64,000 nt of DNA. Source: Betaproteobacteria bacterium (GTDB lineage: Bacteria > Pseudomonadota > Gammaproteobacteria > Burkholderiales > Rhodocyclaceae). Shown in pieces: positions 12,106 through 21,282 of the stretch. The position numbers and the translations under genes are program-made. Below the pieces are notes generated by a model that saw only the letters and a program-made list of their open reading frames with translations, was not told the origin of the DNA and did not search any database. Positions within the stretch are counted from its first letter, which is position 1; every line of letters begins with the position of its first letter. The stretch lies in the NCBI GenBank assembly GCA_016208415.1, contig JACQYB010000061.1, positions 102,875 through 166,874 on the forward strand. The letters run 5' to 3'.

Positions 12106-12912
12106 TCAGGGCGGGGATTCGGACAACGCGGCGAACTGCAGGCGATCGGTGATGACCCGGGCGCCTCGCCGCAGCAAACGCAGCGCCGTGTCACGGTCAT
12201 TGACGGTGTAGCAGACGACGGGCACCCCCGCGTCCAATACCGCGGCGATGGCGTCCGCGGTGTTGGCGCCGGCATCGCAGTGCAGCGACACGCAGTCCGG
12301 CGCCGCCAGACGCGCGCGCCAGTCGGCGGGGACGGTCTCCACCAGCAACCCCCGCGGCAGGTGGGGCGCGGCCCGCGCGGCGGCATGCAGTACCTCCTCG
12401 TCGAAGGACGAGAGCAGCGGCAAAGGCCCCTCGCGCCACCATTGCGCCGCCGCCTGTGCCACCACGGCCCCGACGCGCGCGCCGCATCCCGGCAGGGCCT
12501 TGATCTCGATGTTGGCGACCAGCCCGAGTTCGTGGCAGGCCTGCGCCGCCCCGGCCAGGGTGGGAATGCGTTCGCCGGCGAATTCGGGGGCATGACGGCG
12601 TCCGGCATCCAGGCGCGCCAGTTGCGCTGCGGACAAGGCCGCCACCGCACCGCGGCCATCGGTGGTGCGATCCACGGTGTCGTCATGGATGAGCACCGGC
12701 ACGCCGTCGGCGCTGAGCCGGACGTCGAACTCCACGGCCCGGAAACCGCTGGCCGCGGCAAGACGCAGGGCGGCGAGGGTATTCTCCGGTGCGCCGTCGC
12801 CCCCGCCGCGGTGGGCGATCAGCCGCGGCAGTGCCACGCCGGGCAAGAGATCATCCTCGCCGACGCTCAGCAGCCCCCGCCCGGGCGCCGCCCGCGGGCG
12901 GGGCCTGCGCAT
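12106..12912 (-). CDS. ugpQ: Glycerophosphodiester phosphodiesterase
   Basis: Cytoplasmic GDPD hydrolysing glycerophosphodiesters to glycerol 3-phosphate and an alcohol. Signatures: LIAHRGGGDGAPENTLAAL (catalytic His and general acid/base), AVEFDVRLSADG with the metal-binding Glu/Asp, LIHDDTVDRTTDGRG, and the Glu in NIEIKAL. The C-terminal barrel strand AGVPVVCYTVNDRD is intact. The start is uncertain: the ATG at 12912 overlaps the ugpB 3' end by 46 nt, while the GTG at 12837 sits next to the conserved core. Its product could feed GlpK-linked metabolism. The pairing with ugpB indicates salvage of phospholipid head-group diesters. Confidence 0.88.
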   Translation of the reverse strand: MRRPRPRAAPGRGLLSVGEDDLLPGVALPRLIAHRGGGDGAPENTLAALRLAAASGFRAVEFDVRLSADGVPVLIHDDTVDRTTDGRGAVAALSAAQLARLDAGRRHAPEFAGERIPTLAGAAQACHELGLVANIEIKALPGCGARVGAVVAQAAAQWWREGPLPLLSSFDEEVLHAAARAAPHLPRGLLVETVPADWRARLAAPDCVSLHCDAGANTADAIAAVLDAGVPVVCYTVNDRDTALRLLRRGARVITDRLQFAALSESPP

Positions 12913-14324
12913 TCGCCCGATGCCGCGGTTGCGCTCTGCCCTGCCTGGAGCGCGGCCCGGTCCAGCACCTCCTTGGCGGGGCGCTCGGTGGTCCACAGGA
13001 CTTCCAGTTCGTCGTCCAGGATGCGCCGCACGTCGGACCGGCTGGCCATGCGCGAGGCCGCGGATTCACGGGTCGCCGGCTTGTGGCCGAGTTCGGACAG
13101 GGCCACCCGGTTATGCTTCAGTTCCGTGCCGTGCGCATCGCCCGTGGCACTCGCCAGCATGCCGGCGCGGTTCAGCGGCAGGTAGCCCAGGGTGCGCTGC
13201 CATTCCGTCTGGCTTTCCGCCGCCAGCAGGAAGCGCACGAAGCGGGCCATCACCTTGTAGTCGCCCTTGCTGCGCCCCTTGGTGATCCACAGTGCCGGCC
13301 CCTCGGCCAGGGTGTTCTGCGGCGCGCCGCGCACGTCGTCATGGTAGGGCAGGGGCGATACGCCCACTTCGAACTTCGCGTTGCGCAGGAACAGCGGGTA
13401 CTCGCTGGAGCGGGTCGTCAGGATCGCGCAGTCGCCGCTCTCGAAGTGGCGCTGCGCTTCATCGCGACGGCCAAAGATGCGCAGGTAGCGGCTCTTCTGC
13501 CAACTGGCCATCATGGCCAGGTGCTTGACCTGCACCAGCCCGTTGAAGGCGGGCGAATCGCGCCCCTCGCTGGTGGCGAACGGCTCGTTGTGCCAGGCGC
13601 TGGTGTTCTCCACATGCACCCAGGCGGGCCAGGCGCTGGTGTAGGGGCACACCACGCCGGCGTCGTAGAGCTTGGCCAGCGCCCGCACCATGTCGTACCA
13701 GGAACGCGGCGGGCTCTCCGGGTCCAGCCCCGTCTTGCGGAACAGATCCTTGTTGTAGAACAGCACCGGTGTGGACAGGCCCACGGGCAGCGCCAGCAGG
13801 CGCCCGCTGCGGTCCAGGGGCGTGGGGCTCATCTGCGCGGCGGGCCGGACGGCCTCCAGCGGCTGGCCTGACTCCTTCATCACCTCGAACAGCGGCCGGT
13901 GTAGGGGCGGACCGCCCAGGAAGCGCGACTCGCCGTCGTGCCCCAGGATCAGCATGTGGGGCAGAGCCTCGGGGCGCCAGGCCTGGTCGCTGACCACCAC
14001 CCGTGTGCCGGCAAGGGCGGCATTGAAGCGCTCCACCAGCGACTGCAGCGCCGCGCCGCGCTCGGACCCAAGTTCATGGGCCAGCACGATCTCGGCCGAG
14101 GCACCCGGTTCCGCGGCGGGCGCCCTGGGCGTCGCGGCCGCGGCATGCGCCAGGGCGGCGGTGGCGGCGGCAGCCCCGGCCTTGCCGACCTTCGCGCCGC
14201 CGGCGCGGACCGCGGCGCCTGCCTTGCCGGCGGTCTTGTCCTGGGGCGCCGCGGCCCCCGCCATCACGGGCAGCGCGCACAGCGCGAACACGCCCAACAG
14301 CTTGTACGGTTGCAGTTTGTCCAT
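12867..14324 (-). CDS. ugpB: Extracellular sugar/glycerol-phosphate-binding protein (UgpB-like)
   Basis: 485-aa periplasmic solute-binding protein of the UgpB/MalE-like class 1 family. The signal peptide is MDKLQPYKLLGVFALCALPVMAGA; the ATG at 14324 was preferred because GGGAGC precedes it. An unusual Ala/Lys-rich low-complexity segment (about 30-80) lies between the signal and the domain. Core features: DQAWRPEALPHMLILGHDG, PVLFYNKDLFRKTGLDP, and the C-terminal RFLLAAESQTEWQRTLGYLP. No ugpA, ugpE or ugpC permease genes are present, so it is an orphan receptor whose permease must be encoded elsewhere. It overlaps ugpQ. Confidence 0.82.
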   Translation of the reverse strand: MDKLQPYKLLGVFALCALPVMAGAAAPQDKTAGKAGAAVRAGGAKVGKAGAAAATAALAHAAAATPRAPAAEPGASAEIVLAHELGSERGAALQSLVERFNAALAGTRVVVSDQAWRPEALPHMLILGHDGESRFLGGPPLHRPLFEVMKESGQPLEAVRPAAQMSPTPLDRSGRLLALPVGLSTPVLFYNKDLFRKTGLDPESPPRSWYDMVRALAKLYDAGVVCPYTSAWPAWVHVENTSAWHNEPFATSEGRDSPAFNGLVQVKHLAMMASWQKSRYLRIFGRRDEAQRHFESGDCAILTTRSSEYPLFLRNAKFEVGVSPLPYHDDVRGAPQNTLAEGPALWITKGRSKGDYKVMARFVRFLLAAESQTEWQRTLGYLPLNRAGMLASATGDAHGTELKHNRVALSELGHKPATRESAASRMASRSDVRRILDDELEVLWTTERPAKEVLDRAALQAGQSATAASGECAGPARGRRPGGGC

Positions 14325-14467
14325 GCCCGGATTGCTCCCTGTCATACGGCCGACGGCGCGCGACCATCGCCCGGATTATAGACACATCGCACGCACGCAA
14401 GCCCAAGCCACCGACCACCCCCACCCGGCGCACTTTCGCCGCCGCTTCATTCACGCTTAAAATATCC

Positions 14468-14478
14468 ATCGCAGCGAT
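14468..14478. promoter_or_regulatory. Candidate operator upstream of abmA
   Basis: An 11-nt palindrome, ATCGCAGCGAT, is embedded in an A/T-rich stretch (14455-14485) about 35 nt before the abmA start. Flanking bases extend the dyad imperfectly. MarR regulators bind such short dyads near promoters, and a MarR gene lies in this operon. The assignment is inference. Confidence 0.3.
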
Positions 14479-14514
14479 AATCATCTCCGGGTACATGTCG
14501 CGCGGAGAATCTTC

Positions 14515-16806
14515 ATGCACATCGTCTGCATCGGTGGCGGGCCGGCCGGACTGTACTTCGCCATCCTGATGAAAAAGGCCGATCCGGCGTGCCGGATCTC
14601 CGTGCTGGAACGCAACCGCCCGGACGACACCTTCGGCTGGGGCGTGGTGTTCTCCGATGCCACCCTGGACAATTTTGCCGCCGCAGACGCGCAGACCCAT
14701 GCCCGGATCCTCGCCAGCTTCCGCCACTGGGACGACATCGAAATCCACTTCCGCGGCACCACCATCACCTCCGGAGGCCACGGCTTCTGCGGCATCGCCC
14801 GGCGCAGGCTGCTGGCCATCCTGCAGGCGCGGGCACGGGAACTGGGGGTGGAACTGGTGTTCGGGCACCACGTCGACGATCCGGCGCGTTTCCCCGACGC
14901 CGACCTCATCGTCGCCGCCGACGGCGTGCACAGCGCGGTGCGCAGCCGCCATGCCGACGTATTCGAACCCGACATCGACGTGCGCCGCTGCCGCTACATC
15001 TGGCTGGGCTCGCGCGTGCCCCTGGACGCCTTCACCTTCGCCTTCGAAGAGACGCCCTGGGGCTGGTTCCAGCTCCACGCCTACCGCTTCGACGAGGACA
15101 CCAGCACCTTCATCGTCGAGACGCGGGAGGAGACCTGGCGCGCCGCCGGGCTGGACCGGGCCGACAGCGCCGACTCCAGCGCCTTCTGCGAGAAGCTGTT
15201 CGCCCGCCACCTGCGCGGCCAGCCGCTCATGTGCAACCCCGGCCACCGGCGCGGCTGCGAGTGGCTCAACTTCCAGCGCGTGCTGTGCCGACGCTGGCAT
15301 CACGGCAACATCGTGCTGATCGGCGACTCCGCCCACACGGCCCATTTTTCCATCGGCTCCGGCACCAAGCTGGCCATGGAGGACGCCATCGCCCTGTCCC
15401 GCGCCCTGGCCCGGGAGCCGGTGGTGGAGTCCGCCCTGGAGCGCTACCAGGAGGAGCGCGAGGCCGAGGCGCTGAAGCTCCAGAGCGCGGCGCGCAACCG
15501 CATGGAGTGGTTCGAGAACGTGGCGCGCTACGTGCATCTGGACCCGCTGCAGTTCTCCTACAGCCTGCTCACCGCCAGCCAGCGCATCGGCCATGAAAAC
15601 CTGCGCCTGCGCGACGCCGGCTACGTGGAAGAGGTGGAGCGCTGGGTGGCCGGGCAGGCGGGCGCCGGTGCGGCGGCGGTGCCGCCCATGTTCACCCCCT
15701 TCCACCTGCGCGGCATGACCCTGGCCAACCGCGTCGTCGTTTCGCCCATGGCCATGTATTCCTGCCGCGACGGCCTGCCGGACGACTTCCACCTGGTGCA
15801 TCTGGGCGCCCGCGCCCTGGGCGGGGCGGGACTGGTGTTCACCGAGATGACCTGCGTGGCGCCCGACGCCCGCATCTCCCCGGGCTGCGCCGGGTTGTGG
15901 AACGACGAGCAGGCCCGCGCCTGGACCCGCATCGTCGATTTCATCCACGCCCGCAGCAACGCCAGGGTCGGCCTGCAGCTCGGCCACGCCGGCCCCAAGG
16001 GCTCGACCCAGCTCGGCTGGCAGGACATGGACGAGCCCTTGCCCGCTGACGGCCCAGACGCCAACTGGCCGCTGATGGCCGCCTCCGCCCTGCCCTGGGG
16101 CCCGCGCAACCAGGTTCCGCGCGCCATGACCCGCGACGACATGGACCGGGTGTGCGACCAGTTCGTCGCTGCGGCGCGGCGCGGCGCCGCCTGCGGCTTC
16201 GACATCCTGGCACTGCACTGCGCCCACGGCTACCTGCTGTCCAGCTTCCTGTGCCCGCTCACCAACCGGCGCGACGACGACTACGGCGGCAGCCTGGAGA
16301 ACCGCCTGCGCTATCCGCTGGAGGTGTTGCGCGCGCTGCGTGCCGTGTGGCCGGGCGAGCGGCCCATGTCGGTGCGCATCTCCGCCCACGACTGGACGCC
16401 GGGGGGGAACACCCCGGACGACGCGGTAGAGATGGCGCGCGCCTTGCGCGACGCCGGTGCCGACCTCATCGACGTCTCCTCCGGCCAGACCACCCGCGAC
16501 GCCCGGCCGGTGTACGGCCGCATGTACCAGACGCCGTTTGCCGACCGCATCCGCAACGAGGTGGGCATCGCCACCCTGGCGGTGGGCAACATCTTCGAGC
16601 CGGACCACGTGAACAGCATCATCGCCGCCGGCCGCGCCGATCTCTGCGCCCTGGGCCGGCCGCACCTGGCGGACCCGTTCTGGACCCTGCACGCCGCGGC
16701 GCAACTGGGCTACGCCGCCCAGCCCTGGCCGCAGCAGTACCTGGCCGGGCGCGAACAACTGGAGCGCAACCTGGCACGTGCCGCCCAGATGGCAATCAAC
16801 GCATGA
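14515..16806 (+). CDS. abmA: 2-aminobenzoyl-CoA monooxygenase/reductase
   Basis: 763-aa two-domain flavoenzyme. The N-terminal half is an FAD monooxygenase (GGGPAG at residues 7-12, [21 protein letters not shown] near 275). The C-terminal half from about residue 390 is an Old-Yellow-Enzyme-type FMN reductase ([46 protein letters not shown]). This fusion is the hallmark of the Azoarcus evansii ACMR/salicylyl-CoA 5-hydroxylase family, which hydroxylates and then reduces the CoA-bound aromatic ring, yielding a dearomatised 2-amino-5-oxocyclohexene carbonyl-CoA. The neighbouring 2-aminobenzoate-CoA ligase makes the anthranilate branch the likely substrate. First gene of the operon. Confidence 0.9.
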   Translation: MHIVCIGGGPAGLYFAILMKKADPACRISVLERNRPDDTFGWGVVFSDATLDNFAAADAQTHARILASFRHWDDIEIHFRGTTITSGGHGFCGIARRRLLAILQARARELGVELVFGHHVDDPARFPDADLIVAADGVHSAVRSRHADVFEPDIDVRRCRYIWLGSRVPLDAFTFAFEETPWGWFQLHAYRFDEDTSTFIVETREETWRAAGLDRADSADSSAFCEKLFARHLRGQPLMCNPGHRRGCEWLNFQRVLCRRWHHGNIVLIGDSAHTAHFSIGSGTKLAMEDAIALSRALAREPVVESALERYQEEREAEALKLQSAARNRMEWFENVARYVHLDPLQFSYSLLTASQRIGHENLRLRDAGYVEEVERWVAGQAGAGAAAVPPMFTPFHLRGMTLANRVVVSPMAMYSCRDGLPDDFHLVHLGARALGGAGLVFTEMTCVAPDARISPGCAGLWNDEQARAWTRIVDFIHARSNARVGLQLGHAGPKGSTQLGWQDMDEPLPADGPDANWPLMAASALPWGPRNQVPRAMTRDDMDRVCDQFVAAARRGAACGFDILALHCAHGYLLSSFLCPLTNRRDDDYGGSLENRLRYPLEVLRALRAVWPGERPMSVRISAHDWTPGGNTPDDAVEMARALRDAGADLIDVSSGQTTRDARPVYGRMYQTPFADRIRNEVGIATLAVGNIFEPDHVNSIIAAGRADLCALGRPHLADPFWTLHAAAQLGYAAQPWPQQYLAGREQLERNLARAAQMAINA

Positions 16807-16897
16807 GCGGCAGGGTCCGCGTTTTCGACTGCGGCAGGGTCCGCGTTTCGACTGAGCGGCAGGGTCCGCGTTTCGACCGAGCGGCAAGGTCCGCGCA
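16807..16897. repeat. 25-nt tandem repeat array A (3.7 units)
   Basis: It begins at the base after the abmA stop. Units at 16807-16830 (24 nt, one indel), 16831-16855, 16856-16880 and a partial one at 16881-16897. Consensus: GCGGCAGGGTCCGCGTTTCG followed by ACYGA. Each unit carries a GCGG/CCGC mini-stem. Same family as 20402-20425 and 36178-36252. Confidence 0.9.
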
Positions 16898-16918
16898 TCA
16901 CATGAGGCCAAACACACC

Positions 16919-17719
16919 ATGTCCGACATCAACGCCCCCGCATCGCTGCCCCTCCAAGGCCATCACGCCCTCGTCACCGGCGCCGGGCGCGGCATCGGCG
17001 CCGCCATCACCCGCATCCTGCATGCCCGCGGCGCGCGGGTGACGCTGCTGGGGCGCGAGGCCGCCCGGCTCGCGGCGCTGGCGCGGGAACTGGAGCGTCC
17101 CGAAGAAGCCTACGCCGTGGTGGCGGACGTGGGCGACGAATACGCCGTGGAGCTGGCGTTCGCCTCCGCCCGCTCGACCCTGGGCGAGGTGGACATCCTG
17201 GTCAACAACGCCGGCCAGGCGCGCAGCGCCACCCTCGCGGCCACCGACGCCGAACTCTGGTCCGACATGCTGCGGGTCAATCTCACCGGCACCTACCACT
17301 GCTGCCGCACCGCCCTGCCCGGCATGCTCGCCCGCGGTTGGGGGCGCATCGTCAACATCGCCAGCACCGCGGGGCTCACCGGCCACCCCTACGTCACCGC
17401 CTACAGCGCCGCCAAGCACGGCGTGGTGGGACTCACCCGCGCCCTGGCGGCGGAGGTGGCGCGCCAGGGCGTCACCGTCAATGCCGTGTGCCCCGGCTAC
17501 ACCGATACCGACCTGCTGCGCGAGGCGGTGGCCAACATCGCCGCGCGCACCGAACAGAGCGAGGACGAAGTGCGGGCGCTGCTGGTGGCCCGCAGCCCCC
17601 AGCGGCGTATCATTCGCCCCGACGAAGTGGCCGATGCCGTTGCATGCCTGTGCATGCCCGAGGCATCGGCTGTGACCGGCCAGGCCATTCCCGTCTGTGG
17701 CGGGGAGATCATGAAATGA
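16919..17719 (+). CDS. SDR-family 3-hydroxyacyl-CoA-dehydrogenase-like oxidoreductase
   Basis: 266-aa classical short-chain dehydrogenase/reductase. Cofactor motif TGAGRGIGAAI (residues 21-31), NNAGQA, the catalytic Ser in NIASTAG, and YSAAKHG with Tyr and Lys. Location in the anthranilate operon implies a beta-oxidation-like step on the alicyclic CoA intermediate formed after AbmA, probably an NAD(P)-dependent hydroxyacyl-CoA oxidation. It overlaps the downstream MarR gene by 4 nt (ATGA). The exact reaction is inference from context. Confidence 0.85.
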   Translation: MSDINAPASLPLQGHHALVTGAGRGIGAAITRILHARGARVTLLGREAARLAALARELERPEEAYAVVADVGDEYAVELAFASARSTLGEVDILVNNAGQARSATLAATDAELWSDMLRVNLTGTYHCCRTALPGMLARGWGRIVNIASTAGLTGHPYVTAYSAAKHGVVGLTRALAAEVARQGVTVNAVCPGYTDTDLLREAVANIAARTEQSEDEVRALLVARSPQRRIIRPDEVADAVACLCMPEASAVTGQAIPVCGGEIMK

Positions 17720-18237
17720 CCATGGAAACGAACAGCGAAACCCTGCAGTCGGAACAGCCCGATACCGAAACCCGCACCACGCCCGACGACCACCAGTCGC
17801 TGCGCCTGTGGCTGCGCATGCTGGCCTGCTGCAACCTCATCGAAGGCCAGGTGCGCAGCCGCCTGCGCACCCACTTTTCCACCACGCTGCCGCGTTTCGA
17901 CCTCATGGCGCAACTCGAGCGCTACCCCGACGGGTTGAAGATGGGCGAGCTGTCCAGGCGCATGATGGTCACCGGCGGCAACGTCACCGGCATCACCGAC
18001 CAGCTCGTGGCCGAGGGCCTGGTGGTGCGGGAGGACAACCCCACGGACCGGCGCGCCTACATGGTCAAGCTGACCCCGGAAGGCCGCCGCGTCTTCCGCA
18101 AGATGGCCCACGCCCACGAAGGCTGGATCCTGGAGCTGTTCGACGGCCTGGACGAGCCGCAGAAGCAGCATCTCCACGGTTTGCTGGCGACGCTCAAGCA
18201 GCATGTGGCGGGCATCGCCCAGGAGCGCAAGCACTGA
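17716..18237 (+). CDS. MarR-family transcriptional regulator
   Basis: 173-aa winged-helix regulator. The core runs from about 30 to 160: LPRFDLMAQLERYPDGLKMGELSRRMMVTGGNVTGITDQL forms the recognition region, and NPTDRRAYMVKLTPEGRRVF the wing. The ATG at 17716 overlaps the SDR stop codon, implying translational coupling. MarR proteins in aromatic-acid CoA operons are commonly repressors relieved by the aryl-CoA thioester, so anthraniloyl-CoA is a plausible effector here. An in-operon position would give autoregulation. Confidence 0.9.
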   Translation: MTMETNSETLQSEQPDTETRTTPDDHQSLRLWLRMLACCNLIEGQVRSRLRTHFSTTLPRFDLMAQLERYPDGLKMGELSRRMMVTGGNVTGITDQLVAEGLVVREDNPTDRRAYMVKLTPEGRRVFRKMAHAHEGWILELFDGLDEPQKQHLHGLLATLKQHVAGIAQERKH

Positions 18238-18369
18238 GTGCCCGATGAAGGGCGCGCGGCCACCGGGCGCGCAGCGCCGGCCGCGGGAAGGTGGGCAAGC
18301 CGCTGATCGCCCGCGAGGGGCCACCGGCCGCACACCCGTCATGGCCATCATGATTCCGGAGGATCTCCC

Positions 18370-20013
18370 ATGAGCTGCAGCGCGCACGTGGACAGCTTCG
18401 CCCGCGACCATCTCCCGCCCCCGGAGCAGTGGCCGGAGCTGATCTTCGAACTGCCTTACCTGCACTACCCGGAACGGATCAACGCCGCCACGGAGCTGCT
18501 GGACGGCGCCGTGGCCCGCGGCTGGGGCGAACGTACGGCCATACGGGCCCCCGCCGGCACGCTCAGCTACCGCGAACTGCTCGCCCAGGCCAACCGCATC
18601 GCCCGGGTACTTGTGGAGGACATGGGCCTGGTGCCCGGCAACCGGGTGCTGCTGGACGGCTGCAACACCGCCATGATGGCCGCCTGCTGGTTCGGCATCC
18701 TCAAGGCCGGGGGTATCGCGGTGGCCGTCATGCCCATGCTGCGCGCCCGGGAACTGGCCCAGGTGATCGACAAGGCGCGCATCTCCCATGCCCTGTGCGA
18801 CGCCCCCCTGGGGGCGGAACTGGCGGCCGCCCAGGCCGGCTGCCCGACGCTGACCCGCGTGCTGCACTTCCACGACCCCGCCGGCGGACTGGAGGCGCAC
18901 ATGGCCGGCAAGCCGGCCGCCTTCGCCGACGTCAGCACCGCCGCCGACGACGTGGCCCTCATCGCCTTCACCTCCGGCACCACCGGCAAGCCCAAGGGCA
19001 CCATCCACTTCCACCGCGACCTGCTGGCCATCTGCGACTGCTTCCCCCGCTCCACCCTGCGCGCCGAGCCCGACGACATCTTCTGCGGCACGCCGCCGCT
19101 GGCTTTCACCTTCGGGCTGGGCGGGCTGCTGCTGTTCCCGCTGCGCATCGGCGCCAGCACCGTGCTCGTGGAGCGGCTCACGCCCGAGGGACTGCTCCAC
19201 ACCGTCGAGGACTACCGCGCCACGGTGTGCTTCACCGCCCCCACCTTCTACCGCATGATGGCGTCCCAGGCGCGGCGCCACCGGCTCGATTCGCTGCGCC
19301 GCTGCGTGTCCGCCGGCGAGGCCCTGCCGGTGGCCACGCGCCAGGCCTGGCAGGACGCCACGGGCATCGCGCTCATCGACGGCATCGGCGCCACCGAGAT
19401 GCTGCACATCTTCATCTCCGCCGCCGATGCCGACATCCGTCCCGGCGCCACGGGGCGCGCCATCCCCGGCTACCGGGCGACGATCCTGGACAACGAGGGC
19501 AGGCAGGCTCCCGCCGACACCGTGGGGCGCCTGGCGGTGAAGGGCCCCACCGGCTGCCGCTACCTGGACGACGAGCGCCAGCGCGAGTACGTGGTGGACG
19601 GCTGGAACCTCACCGGCGACGCCTATCGGCGCGATGCCGACGGCTACTTCTGGTATCACGGCCGTACCGACGACATGATCATCTCCGCCGGCTACAACAT
19701 CGCCGGCCCGGAGGTGGAGGACGTGCTGCTGGGCCACGATGCCGTGGCCGAGTGCGGCGTCGTGGGCGTGCCCGACGAGGAGCGCGGCCAAGTCGTCCAC
19801 GCCTTCGTGGTGCTGGCACCCGGCCACACGGGCGACGCGGCCATGGTGGCCGAGCTTCAGGATTGGGTGAGGCGGCACATCGCACCGTACAAGTACCCGC
19901 GCGCCATCGTCTTCCTCCCCGGCCTGCCGCGCACCGGCACCGGCAAGCTGCAGCGCTTCCGCCTGCGCGAGCTGGGCACGTCGGGCACCGCGGACGCGCC
20001 GTCGCATGCATGA
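18370..20013 (+). CDS. abmG: 2-aminobenzoate-CoA ligase
   Basis: 547-aa adenylate-forming acyl/aryl-CoA synthetase. P-loop FTSGTTGKPKG near residues 198-208, adenylate-site GATEMLHIF, the hinge region GRTDDMIISAGYNIAGPEVE and catalytic Lys in GTGKLQRFRLRE, so it is complete. GGAGGA precedes the ATG. It activates 2-aminobenzoate (anthranilate) to the CoA thioester that AbmA consumes; the sequence class is that of benzoate/2-aminobenzoate ligases, so related substrates such as salicylate are possible. It overlaps ridA by 8 nt. Confidence 0.88.
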   Translation: MSCSAHVDSFARDHLPPPEQWPELIFELPYLHYPERINAATELLDGAVARGWGERTAIRAPAGTLSYRELLAQANRIARVLVEDMGLVPGNRVLLDGCNTAMMAACWFGILKAGGIAVAVMPMLRARELAQVIDKARISHALCDAPLGAELAAAQAGCPTLTRVLHFHDPAGGLEAHMAGKPAAFADVSTAADDVALIAFTSGTTGKPKGTIHFHRDLLAICDCFPRSTLRAEPDDIFCGTPPLAFTFGLGGLLLFPLRIGASTVLVERLTPEGLLHTVEDYRATVCFTAPTFYRMMASQARRHRLDSLRRCVSAGEALPVATRQAWQDATGIALIDGIGATEMLHIFISAADADIRPGATGRAIPGYRATILDNEGRQAPADTVGRLAVKGPTGCRYLDDERQREYVVDGWNLTGDAYRRDADGYFWYHGRTDDMIISAGYNIAGPEVEDVLLGHDAVAECGVVGVPDEERGQVVHAFVVLAPGHTGDAAMVAELQDWVRRHIAPYKYPRAIVFLPGLPRTGTGKLQRFRLRELGTSGTADAPSHA

Positions 20014-20401
20014 GATCATCCTGCCCGAGGGCTGGGTCCGGCCCAGCGGCTTCGCCAACGGCGTGGCCGCCCGCGGCCGCCTGGTGTTTACCGGCGGGCA
20101 GATCGGCTGGGACAGCCGCTGCCGCTTCCAGACCACCGACCTGGTGGAACAGGTGCGCCAGACGCTGCGCAACGTCATCGACGTCGTCGCCGCCGCCGGT
20201 GGGCGCCCCGAGCACATCGTGCGCCTGACCTGGTACGTCACCGACAAGCGCCAATACCTCGCCCTGCGCAAGCCCATCGGCGTCGTCTACCGCGAACTCA
20301 TGGGCTACCACTACCCCGCCATGGCGGTGCTGGAGGTGAGGAGCCTGCTGGAGGAAGCGGCGCGGGTGGAGATCGAGGCGACGGCGGTCGTGCCGGAGTA
20401 G
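20006..20401 (+). CDS. RidA/YjgF-family enamine/imine deaminase
   Basis: 131-aa RidA (YER057c/UK114) protein. Features: RPSGFANGVAARGRLVFTGGQIGWD, NVIDVVAAAGGRPEHIVRLTWYVTDK and the C-terminal EEAARVEIEATAVVPE; the conserved Arg of the active site appears in IVRLTWYV or VEIEATAV context. RidA proteins hydrolyse reactive enamines/imines to ketones and ammonia. The ring-reduced product of AbmA still carries an amino group on a double bond, i.e. an enamine, so this enzyme plausibly performs or speeds the deamination step. Translation is coupled to abmG through an 8-nt overlap. Confidence 0.88.
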   Translation: MHEIILPEGWVRPSGFANGVAARGRLVFTGGQIGWDSRCRFQTTDLVEQVRQTLRNVIDVVAAAGGRPEHIVRLTWYVTDKRQYLALRKPIGVVYRELMGYHYPAMAVLEVRSLLEEAARVEIEATAVVPE

Positions 20402-20425
20402 CGGCGCAGTCCGCGTTTCGACCGA
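20402..20425. repeat. 25-nt repeat, single unit B
   Basis: One copy of the 25-nt repeat (CGGCGCAGTCCGCGTTTCGA then CCGA) sits directly after the ridA stop codon. It matches array C better than array A at positions 5-8 of the unit. Confidence 0.8.
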
Positions 20426-20562
20426 GCCTCCCGGCGCCGGACGGACCCCGATCCATACGGTCGTTTCCCGCCGGCTTGCCTTGCCTCCGACCGTCCATTC
20501 CTTCAAGTTGGCGCGGAAATCGACCGTTATTCGGGCAAATGCCAAGAGGAGCGCCGTGCTCC

Positions 20563-21012
20563 ATGCCTGCCACCAGCCGAATATTCGACATGCTTCGACC
20601 GATCTTCCTGCTGCCCCTGGCCCTGCTGGCGCTGTCCGGCTGCGAACGCCTGGGCATTGCCGATCCCGCCAAGACCGCCGCTGCCGCCGACGCCGAGGCC
20701 AAGGCCGTCGGCGCCGGCTGCCGCAATGCCGGGCGGGGTATCCAGGATTGCTACAACCTCAACCCCGCGGCGGCCAAGGCCATGGTCTTCGCCGGCTGGA
20801 AGGAAATGAACGACTACATGACGGAGAACAAGCTCGAGCCCATCGAGTCCGTCGTGCCGCAGCCGCCGCCCCCGCCGCCGCCCGGCGCGAAGACGAAAAA
20901 GAATGCCGGGGACGAGGAAACGGCCGAGAAGCCCGCCGAGGACGCCGGCGAGCATGCGCCCCGCAAGCCCAGGGCGGGAAAGAAGCACGACGAGGCGGAA
21001 AAGAGCACCTGA
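20563..21012 (+). CDS. Small lipoprotein, unknown function
   Basis: 149-aa predicted lipoprotein. The ATG at 20563 has AGAGGAG 11 nt upstream; an internal ATG at 20590 (MLRPIFLLPLALLALSGC) would give a shorter, more typical signal peptide. The lipobox LSGC marks the acylated Cys. The mature part has a short Cys-containing domain (CRNAGRGIQDCYNLNPAAAKAMVFAGWKEMNDYMTEN-like, with two Cys about 10 apart) followed by a Pro-rich run (eight or more Pro near 100) and a charged Lys/Glu tail. Function is not recognised. The Pro-rich segment suggests a spacer or a protein-interaction arm in the periplasm. Confidence 0.75.
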   Translation: MPATSRIFDMLRPIFLLPLALLALSGCERLGIADPAKTAAAADAEAKAVGAGCRNAGRGIQDCYNLNPAAAKAMVFAGWKEMNDYMTENKLEPIESVVPQPPPPPPPGAKTKKNAGDEETAEKPAEDAGEHAPRKPRAGKKHDEAEKST

Positions 21013-21156
21013 CCGCAGCGGTACGGCAAGGGGACGGGCGGACATGAACGAGGCACCGATGATGATGGTGCCGGCCACGCCCCCCGGAGCCGCGGCAGAT
21101 CTCCGAAACCCCGGGACCGCTGCCGCCGGGTTTGTGGCATTTCCTGGCGGCGTCCT

Positions 21157-21184
21157 TTGCGCTGCGGGGTTGTGCGGATATTCT
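21157..21184 (+). promoter_or_regulatory. Candidate sigma-70 promoter for the hydrolase-rlmM-PP2C operon
   Basis: TTGCGC at 21157-21162 and TATTCT at 21179-21184 are separated by 16 bp, about 100 bp before the hydrolase start. Predicted by eye only. Confidence 0.35.
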
Positions 21185-21282
21185 AGGCACCTCTCGCGCC
21201 GCCATCGGGACTGACGCCGGCTCCGGCGCACGCGCTGCGGCAAGACCGCCCCACTGATCGCCGCCCCCGACAAGCCAGGCTC

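Noticed and set aside
16807-16900. CRISPR-like array
   Set aside because: Units are contiguous 25-nt tandem repeats without spacers and there are no cas genes in the window.
14074-16932. Long open frame antisense to abmA
   Set aside because: Rich in shadow residues (Gly/Ala/Arg/His) with no family resemblance and no ribosome site; explained by the GC-rich codon pattern of the real gene.
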